Source: Calditrichia bacterium
Lineage (GTDB): Bacteria > Calditrichota > Calditrichia > Calditrichales > Calditrichaceae
Assembly (NCBI GenBank): GCA_027039465.1
Contig: JALWEA010000587.1
Coordinates: 1 to 6,835, forward strand
Length of the DNA stretch: 6,835 bases
Reading direction: 5' to 3'
Part shown: piece after piece, positions 1-4,826 of the stretch
How positions within the stretch are numbered: the stretch's first letter is position 1
How the letters are laid out: each line of letters opens with the position of its first letter
Translations under genes and position numbers: made by a program
The notes under the pieces: model-generated
Seen by the model: the letters and a program-made list of their open reading frames with translations, nothing else
What the model was told of the DNA's origin: nothing
The model's database searches: none

Positions 1-204
1 GCCTTTAACATGAATGCCGGAAACCGTCTTCTCATCCAGCGGAATAAGTTCCATGGGTTCGCGTAAAACGCCGTTAAAAGCCTGATAACTACCGATAATT
101 TCCCAATTATATTCTTTCGATGCGCGTTTAACAATGGCGCGAATAACAGCATTTAACCCCGGGCAGTCGCCCCCGCCCGTAACCACTAAGACACGTTTTT
201 TCAT
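1..204 (-). CDS. pfkA: 6-phosphofructokinase, N-terminal part (truncated by window edge)
   Basis: The 68 visible codons encode the start of a phosphofructokinase, the cytoplasmic glycolytic enzyme that phosphorylates fructose 6-phosphate to the 1,6-bisphosphate. After a short beta strand (MKKRVLVV) comes the nucleotide-binding glycine loop TGGGDCPG (residues 9-16), then LNAVIRAIVKRA. This corresponds to TSGGDAPGMNAAIRGVV in E. coli PfkA. Arg22 matches E. coli Arg21 of the effector site, while the position of E. coli Arg25 is Lys26. The GGGDCPG form of the loop is typical of the mixed-substrate (group III) branch, which includes both ATP- and pyrophosphate-dependent enzymes. The residues that decide the phosphate donor lie outside the window. 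The start is supported by GAGG at 210-213 (read on the minus strand), 5 bases upstream. The gene is divergent from the secreted-protein genes and probably unrelated to them in function. Family assignment is firm; the donor is not known. Confidence 0.93.
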   Translation of the reverse strand, partial: MKKRVLVVTGGGDCPGLNAVIRAIVKRASKEYNWEIIGSYQAFNGVLREPMELIPLDEKTVSGIHVKG

Positions 205-269
205 GCTAACCTCGATTTATTCTTAAACATTCGTTTCAAAAAAAACTGTATTCTCCCAAATTAAGCCGA

Positions 270-298
270 AATATACATTCGGGTTTCAATTTGTGCAA
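270..298 (-). promoter_or_regulatory. Candidate sigma70-like promoter for the phosphofructokinase gene
   Basis: Read on the minus strand, TTGCAC (298-293) is followed after exactly 17 bases by TATATT (275-270). The -10 matches the TATAAT consensus at 5 of 6 positions; the -35 matches only its first three. This would give a leader of roughly 60 bases before the start codon at 204. The region is AT-rich, so chance matches are likely. Confidence 0.3.
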
Positions 299-307
299 TT
301 CTTTTTG

Positions 308-368
308 TCGACCGAACCGAAAAATATTTTAGAAATTTTCGGAAAAAGATTTTTTAACTTGCGGTCGA
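308..368. repeat. Nested inverted repeats in the divergent spacer
   Basis: An outer pair, TCGACCG (308-314) and CGGTCGA (362-368), is perfectly complementary. It encloses an inner perfect pair, CCGAAAA (317-323) and TTTTCGG (336-342). Together they could fold as a two-part stem on either strand, or serve as paired protein-binding sites between the divergent genes. No long T-run follows the outer arm on the plus strand, so this is not a typical terminator. Confidence 0.4.
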
Positions 369-382
369 TTGAGTCACAAATT

Positions 383-413
383 TTTGGAGACGAACAAAAA
401 TGGAATAACTTTG
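383..413 (+). promoter_or_regulatory. Candidate Bacteroidetes-type promoter
   Basis: TTTG (383-386) is followed after 19 bases by TAACTTTG (406-413). This fits the Bacteroidetes -33 TTTG and -7 TAnnTTTG pattern at its usual spacing. It faces the first propeller gene but lies about 410 bases upstream, so the leader would be long and would include the hairpin at 609-646. Whether this organism uses that promoter type is unknown. Confidence 0.25.
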
Positions 414-608
414 AATGCTGTTTTCCCGTTGATAAAATAAGTTGCGCTAAAAAGAAAGTTTGAATCTATCCAAAAAAAGGAGAGCGATTTTGGGTAATAA
501 AAAACGACTTTATGATTTTAATTTCAAATTTTAACATTTTGTACGATAATAAATTTCTGTAAGCGATTTTTAGTCGCTATTACGATTTGAATCTTATTCA
601 ATCATTTA

Positions 609-646
609 AAATGAACTTACATTTCGGGAAGATGGTAAGTTCGTTT
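609..646. repeat. Strong hairpin upstream of the first propeller gene
   Basis: AAATGAACTTAC (609-620) pairs with GTAAGTTCGTTT (635-646) over 12 consecutive positions with one G-U pair in the RNA sense. The loop is 14 bases. It lies about 180 bases before the start codon at 826. It lacks a following T-run, so a leader-RNA structure or a palindromic binding site fits better than a terminator. Confidence 0.5.
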
Positions 647-825
647 GCCGCCATTTTAATCCGTTAAACAAAAGCAAGGAAAGGAACTCCGATGCTGCAG
701 TTTTAGATACGCCAACCCCAATACTTCCCATGTCTTATTCAATGGATTCCGTTCGGACACGTGCGTATGAGTGGAAGAATTTTTATTCCAAATCGACTTA
801 TTAATAAATAGAAGGAAGGTGTTTT

Positions 826-2160
826 ATGAAACATTTTATCGCAACTCTGATTTTTTTAACGGGATTCTTAAGCCTACTCCCTGCTCAGAGGTGGCGAGAA
901 TTAACTCAAAGTAATTCCGCTTTGCCGAGCAATGCCATCCAAAGTATTTTTTTTGATGGCGATCAGTCCGTCTGGCTATGTACACAGGATAGCGGTCTGG
1001 TACATTATCAGAACGGGCAATTCATTACTTACAATTCCAATTCAAACGATAATTTTACTGCGGATTGGGCCAATCAAATAGTCAAAAGCCCTTCCGGTAC
1101 TTACTGGATTATTTCGGAATACGATGGTTTGTTCAAATTAAAAGGCGGGCAATTCACGCAATATAAAGATGACGGTAACGGGCACAATTTGGAATATCTG
1201 CGCTCCGTTACCTTGCAAAATGGCGGTCCGGGCAACGGCGGCGCTATTTGGATCGGAACCTGGGGGCATGGTTTGTTCAAATTTAACGGAAACTATTGGA
1301 GTTATTTCGATCAAGCTTCGGGAATACTGCCGGACAATAGTTGCTTGGCATTAGCCTGCGAAGAGGATCCGAATTCCGATAGCAGCGTGGTTTGGGTCGG
1401 TACTAACAGTGGATTGATGAAGTACGACGGTCATAATTGGGAAAAAGTTACTGTGGGAAATACGGATGATTTGTGGATTAATGCCATTGCCATCAAAAAC
1501 GGCGGCCCTACCTTTGGCAACGGCCAATTGATCATTGGATGCGAAACGGGAGAGCTGGCCCTTTTCGACGGAAACAGTTGGAATATCTTCAATATGGCAG
1601 ATCCCTGGAATCCCAACAATGCGGTAAACGATATCTCTGTTGATGCCGATGGCATTGTCTGGTTCGGGCAAGAAGACGAAGGGCTTGGAATGTACGATGA
1701 AAAGTCGCTGCTATCTTTTTACAAAGATAATTCCGGCATTCTCGCAAACGATGTCATTTCCTTGGCTACGCGTTCAAACAACGATTCCACCGAAGTTTGG
1801 TGTTCTGTTTACGGAAAAGGCGGCGAAGGCTATATAGGTATTTCCATTTACACCCAGGCGCGTGTAACCGGACTGGCCAGGCAAGAAAACATGCCCGGCA
1901 CATTTTCACTTCGGCAAAACTTTCCCAATCCCTTTAATCCGAGCACGCGAATTCAATTTACAATGGCCGGGACGGAGCATGTGAATCTGACGGTTTTTAA
2001 TGCGCTGGGTCAGAAAGTGCGCACGTTAGTCAATCGAAAATTAACGCCCGGTTCTTACACAGCTACCTTCAATGCCGGTTCATTACCGAGCGGGATTTAT
2101 TTTTACACATTGCAAACGCAACACAAAAGCCAAACGCGTAAAATGCTTTTTGTGAAGTAA
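826..2160 (+). CDS. Secreted seven-bladed beta-propeller protein with C-terminal sorting domain
   Basis: The 444-residue protein starts with a signal peptide (residues 1-20, cleavage after LLPA, before Gln21). Seven repeats of the two-component-regulator propeller type follow, each with a core such as VWVGTNSGLMKYDG. The key position (usually Trp) falls at residues 50, 94, 142, 190, 236 (Ile), 279 and 325, a spacing of 43-48, which is right for one closed seven-bladed propeller. Residues ~360-444 form the sorting tail with PNPFNPST at 367-374, VRTLV, SGIY and QTRKM, as in proteins exported by type IX secretion and anchored or released at the cell surface. There is no membrane anchor, kinase or DNA-binding part, so it is not itself a two-component sensor. 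A binding or scaffold role is inferred; the ligand is unknown. The start has a good AAGGAAGG site at 812-819. The next gene encodes a larger relative. Confidence 0.9.
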   Translation: MKHFIATLIFLTGFLSLLPAQRWRELTQSNSALPSNAIQSIFFDGDQSVWLCTQDSGLVHYQNGQFITYNSNSNDNFTADWANQIVKSPSGTYWIISEYDGLFKLKGGQFTQYKDDGNGHNLEYLRSVTLQNGGPGNGGAIWIGTWGHGLFKFNGNYWSYFDQASGILPDNSCLALACEEDPNSDSSVVWVGTNSGLMKYDGHNWEKVTVGNTDDLWINAIAIKNGGPTFGNGQLIIGCETGELALFDGNSWNIFNMADPWNPNNAVNDISVDADGIVWFGQEDEGLGMYDEKSLLSFYKDNSGILANDVISLATRSNNDSTEVWCSVYGKGGEGYIGISIYTQARVTGLARQENMPGTFSLRQNFPNPFNPSTRIQFTMAGTEHVNLTVFNALGQKVRTLVNRKLTPGSYTATFNAGSLPSGIYFYTLQTQHKSQTRKMLFVK

Positions 2161-2178
2161 ATAAGTCAATCGTAACGA

Positions 2179-2205
2179 AAATCGGCCTGATTTTTAGGTT
2201 GATTT
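2179..2205 (+). terminator. Possible weak terminator after the first propeller gene
   Basis: AAATCGGCCT (2179-2188) and AGGTTGATTT (2196-2205) can pair over ten positions as RNA, two of them G-U, around a 7-base T-rich loop. It lies 18 bases after the stop codon. A T-run does not follow directly (TTTT comes only after another 12 bases or so), so termination is uncertain. Confidence 0.3.
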
Positions 2206-2317
2206 ATGATAAGTAACTTTTAAAAAATACCGTTATTTCAGGAATTTTTTATTCGATGTAGATTTCCGCTCTCCCTTTTTAATCATGGATAAGTCCATGT
2301 TGATCAACAGATTACAT

Positions 2318-2356
2318 CCCCCTATCTTCGAAGAAGAGAGGGGGAATGAGGGGGTG
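2318..2356. repeat. G-rich palindromic element resembling a dispersed intergenic repeat
   Basis: CCCCCTATCTTC (2318-2329) pairs with GAAGAGAGGGGG (2333-2344) over 12 positions with one A-G mismatch, around a 3-base loop. The sequence then continues as AATGAGGGGGTGAG, so the G-run is repeated. The composition differs sharply from the AT-rich spacer around it. Elements of this look (C-rich arm, G-rich arm, then GAGGGGGTGAG) recur between genes in several FCB-type genomes, from memory; copy number here cannot be tested in one window. Confidence 0.45.
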
Positions 2357-2452
2357 AGTTAAGCATCGCAAATTAATTTTTCAAAGGTTTCGAGAAGTTG
2401 ATTTTTAAGAACTCAATAAGCGGGAAATAAAAAATCTCTGGTTTTAACAAAC

Positions 2453-2458
2453 AAAAGG
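2453..2458 (+). promoter_or_regulatory. Ribosome binding site that decides the start of the second propeller gene
   Basis: AAAAGG ends directly against an ATG at 2459 and lies 9 bases before a second in-frame ATG at 2468. A ribosome cannot use this site for the first ATG, because there is no spacing. Start 2468 is therefore preferred, and it removes three residues (MKT) from the longer version. Confidence 0.6.
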
Positions 2459-2467
2459 ATGAAAACC

Positions 2468-4675
2468 ATGAAACGGATAGTGCTTTTTTGCATTGCTTCC
2501 ATTTTACTCATGTCCTTTGCTTTGAATGCTCAGGATCAATGGGTCAACTATACTTATTCCAATGCCGTGTTAGCCATCGAACACGACGGTGATTATTGGT
2601 GGTTGGGTACCGAAGGCGGTTTGGTCAAATTCAATGAAACCGACCACTCCATTCAAGTATTCAATCGCGGTAACTCCGATATTTTAACCAACCGCATACC
2701 GCTTCTTTCCAAAGACGAAAATGGAAACTTGTGGCTGGGCACGCCTTATGGGGTTAGTAAGTTCGACAGTAAAAATTTTTCCAATTATACCGCAGAGAAC
2801 AGTGATTTGCTGAATAATAATATTAAGCATTTAGCATACAGTAAATACAGCGGATTATGGGTTGTTACGGATTCGGCTCTAACTTTTTTCGACGGTACCA
2901 ACTGGAAACATTTTCGGGTGGATAATTACGGGGATTCACTTAAACAGATTTCCGCGATTTACGCGGTTTCTTCCGGATTATTATTTGCCGTCGGTAGCAA
3001 AGTGGAATTCATTCAACCCGATGGCACCATTAATGATATGGGCTTCGGAATTACCGCCCATATCTCCGGAGTGGGTTTCGATTACATGAATAATGTCGTT
3101 GTTTCTTCTTATGATAACGGCTTTTGGATTAGCTCGGACCAGGGATGGAACCATTATTATAACGGAAATACCCCAATGCACACGGATAACATTTTCCAGT
3201 TAAGCGTGGCACCCAATGGCGATCTGTATTTTAATCACGGCCAGAACGGGGTTACCGTTTTACATTCTGACGGTACCTGGAACCTCATCCCCGATCAGGA
3301 TGGTGATCCGTTGAATTATCTGATTTATGTGTATGCCGAAGATAAAATCGCCATGAGTTTGGCCTGGCCGTTTCTTGGATTCGTGATTGCGGATCATCCC
3401 GATGAATGGACCTACACATTTTCCGATAATATTAATCTGAATATTTCCCCTATTCACAGTAATGAAGTAAATACCATGGTTATTCGGAATGGCAAAAAAT
3501 ACATCGCTTCGTGGGGCGTTGATGTGCTGGACGAAAACAATCATTTAATTCGAAAATACGATTACAATGACGGGGATTTCTCCCCTTTGTACAATCCGAC
3601 AAAATATTTGGCGGTGGATGTTTGGGAAAATATTTGGTGCGGAGATGAGGTGAATGGTGAACTAATTAAAATCAACGGTGATCGGATTATTCCGATTACC
3701 GGCGATAGTGTCAATATCGAAAATATGAGAGTGACCGGTTTGCAATGGGAAACGACAAAATTGCCGGATGGCACATTGAGCGGCACATTGTGGGCCAGCT
3801 TTTACGGCAGCGATTACGAAGGAATAGCCTATTTGGATTCCGTCTGGCATAAATTCCCCAATGAACATCCGAAATATCCCGGAGAAATGAATGCCTTCGT
3901 TCGGGATGCATCCGGTGTAATGTGGATTGCGGATCACAATATTTATTCTTATGACGGTAATGAATTCAAGAGTTATTGGTGGGATTTGCCCATTAAAGAA
4001 GCAACCTGTGTGGTACAAGACAAAGCCGGAAATTTGTGGTTCGGCGGCAAACCGGACGAATCCATGGGTTGGCCCGGCGGTCTATTGGAATTTGACGGCA
4101 GCAATTGGACATTAATTAAAAAATCCGATTCGCCTTTGCCGGATGATTATGTGACATCTTTAGCTTGTGATACGACGGGTAATATTTGGATCGGTACTTT
4201 TAACGGTGGACTCGCCAAACTGGCGCCTGACGGTACCTGGAGCGTTTTTAATCGTGATAATTCGCCTTTGGATAACAATGGCATCGAAAAAGTTGTGGTG
4301 GATAAGCTGACAAACAATTTGTGGATTCTGAATCGTGATGCCGGCGTTTTTATTTACAACGAAAACGGGGTGACAAGCATTCCGGGTTTTAAAGCGACTC
4401 CCAATGTGCCGGGTTCATTAACTTTGTACCCGAATTATCCCAATCCCTTTAATCCGCAAACGACCATTCGTTTTAAAATGGCGCGTAGCGGGCATATCTC
4501 ATTAAAAATTTTCGATCTTAACGGACGATTGGTACGCACATTGGTCGATGGCTTTAAACCGGCAGGGGAGTATCGCATTTCCTTTGACGGTAACGGTTTG
4601 GCAAGCGGAATTTACTGGTGCCGTCTGACGAATGGTACGGTAAGCCAAACACGTAAAATGGTGTTGGTGCGATAA
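2468..4675 (+). CDS. Secreted double beta-propeller protein with C-terminal sorting domain
   Basis: From the preferred start the protein has 735 residues; the alternative ATG at 2459 gives 738. It begins with a signal peptide (residues 1-21, cleavage after LNA, before Gln22). Two-component-regulator propeller repeats fill residues ~25-645, clear examples being NLWLGTPYGVSKFD and NIWIGTFNGGLAKL. I place strand landmarks near 45, 89, 131, 173, 211, 253, 294, then 345, 390, 442, 486, 524, 574 and 619. That makes fourteen, which fits two seven-bladed propellers; blades four to seven are degenerate and counted with less certainty. Residues ~650-735 are the sorting tail with PNPFNPQT at 658-665, VRTLV, SGIY and QTRKM, closely matching that of the upstream protein. 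No kinase, membrane helix or catalytic domain is present. A role in extracellular binding or surface assembly is inferred. It lies 298-307 bases after its paralogue and 151 before the GH18 gene. Confidence 0.9.
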   Translation: MKRIVLFCIASILLMSFALNAQDQWVNYTYSNAVLAIEHDGDYWWLGTEGGLVKFNETDHSIQVFNRGNSDILTNRIPLLSKDENGNLWLGTPYGVSKFDSKNFSNYTAENSDLLNNNIKHLAYSKYSGLWVVTDSALTFFDGTNWKHFRVDNYGDSLKQISAIYAVSSGLLFAVGSKVEFIQPDGTINDMGFGITAHISGVGFDYMNNVVVSSYDNGFWISSDQGWNHYYNGNTPMHTDNIFQLSVAPNGDLYFNHGQNGVTVLHSDGTWNLIPDQDGDPLNYLIYVYAEDKIAMSLAWPFLGFVIADHPDEWTYTFSDNINLNISPIHSNEVNTMVIRNGKKYIASWGVDVLDENNHLIRKYDYNDGDFSPLYNPTKYLAVDVWENIWCGDEVNGELIKINGDRIIPITGDSVNIENMRVTGLQWETTKLPDGTLSGTLWASFYGSDYEGIAYLDSVWHKFPNEHPKYPGEMNAFVRDASGVMWIADHNIYSYDGNEFKSYWWDLPIKEATCVVQDKAGNLWFGGKPDESMGWPGGLLEFDGSNWTLIKKSDSPLPDDYVTSLACDTTGNIWIGTFNGGLAKLAPDGTWSVFNRDNSPLDNNGIEKVVVDKLTNNLWILNRDAGVFIYNENGVTSIPGFKATPNVPGSLTLYPNYPNPFNPQTTIRFKMARSGHISLKIFDLNGRLVRTLVDGFKPAGEYRISFDGNGLASGIYWCRLTNGTVSQTRKMVLVR

Positions 4676-4697
4676 AAATCGGAAAAAATCGCATTAA

Positions 4698-4790
4698 TTG
4701 AGCTTAGCCGAAATGATATCCTTTTAGCGACGGTACTTTTTTAGCGGCACGTTTTGAATCTTGTAAAGAAGTTTAGTAAACTAAGCTCAA
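4698..4790. repeat. Long-range inverted repeat in the leader of the GH18 gene
   Basis: TTGAGCTTAG (4698-4707) and CTAAGCTCAA (4781-4790) are perfect 10-bp reverse complements 73 bases apart. The right arm overlaps a second palindrome, AGTTTA-g-TAAACT (4770-4782), so the two foldings exclude each other. The spacer also has two copies of TTTTAGCG. This fills most of the gap between the second propeller gene and the GH18 start. A paired operator or a leader RNA with alternative structures is possible; no function is shown. Confidence 0.4.
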
Positions 4791-4814
4791 CAAACATGGA
4801 TCAATAAAAGTCAC

Positions 4815-4819
4815 GGAGG
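4815..4819 (+). promoter_or_regulatory. Ribosome binding site supporting the TTG start
   Basis: GGAGG lies 7 bases before the TTG at 4827. An in-frame TGA at 4821-4823 rules out any start further upstream. The ATG at 4820 that overlaps this stop is in another frame and ends after five codons. The first in-frame ATG is at 4965 and would remove the signal peptide. Confidence 0.75.
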
Positions 4820-4826
4820 ATGAATT

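Larger units (their letters stand above)
205..825. other. Divergent intergenic spacer, no gene seen
   Basis: These 621 AT-rich bases separate the phosphofructokinase gene (leftward) from the first propeller gene (rightward). All frames are broken by frequent stops. The longest ATG-started frame I followed is an 18-codon one at 611 without a ribosome binding site. The spacer holds inverted repeats at 308-368, a possible Bacteroidetes-type promoter at 383-413, a possible sigma70-like pair (TTTCAA at 522-527, 17 bases, GATAAT at 545-550), a weak 5-bp hairpin at 562-578 and a strong hairpin at 609-646. I see no tRNA or other recognisable RNA family in it. Confidence 0.6.
2161..2467. other. Spacer between the two propeller genes
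   Basis: I see no gene here. The spacer contains a possible weak terminator hairpin just after the first gene (2179-2205), a small perfect hairpin CATGGA-taag-TCCATG (2284-2299), and a C-rich/G-rich hairpin followed by a second G-run (2318-2356). No convincing promoter was found close to the second gene. Confidence 0.55.

Noticed and set aside
562..578. AGCGA/TCGCT hairpin in the divergent spacer
   Set aside because: It has only five base pairs around a seven-base loop, which is expected by chance in a spacer of this size.
611..667. Eighteen-codon frame (MNLHFGKMV...) in the divergent spacer
   Set aside because: It has no ribosome binding site, is very short, and overlaps the hairpin at 609-646, which explains the sequence better.
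1351..1671. Antisense open frame of 106 codons inside the first propeller gene
   Set aside because: It is a shadow of the repeat-rich plus-strand frame; its sequence shows no known family.
2284..2299. CATGGA-taag-TCCATG small palindrome
   Set aside because: A six-base perfect stem is too short to support a function on its own; noted in the spacer entry only.
3662..4018. Antisense open frame of 118 codons inside the second propeller gene
   Set aside because: It lies wholly within a well-supported gene, has no recognisable domain, and similar antisense frames occur all along the coding regions.
826..4675. The propeller genes as broken pieces of a hybrid two-component sensor
   Set aside because: Each has its own signal peptide, ribosome binding site and intact C-terminal sorting tail, so each is a complete secreted protein.
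4676..4697. Terminator directly after the second propeller gene
   Set aside because: There are A-runs but no stem followed by a T-run on the plus strand.
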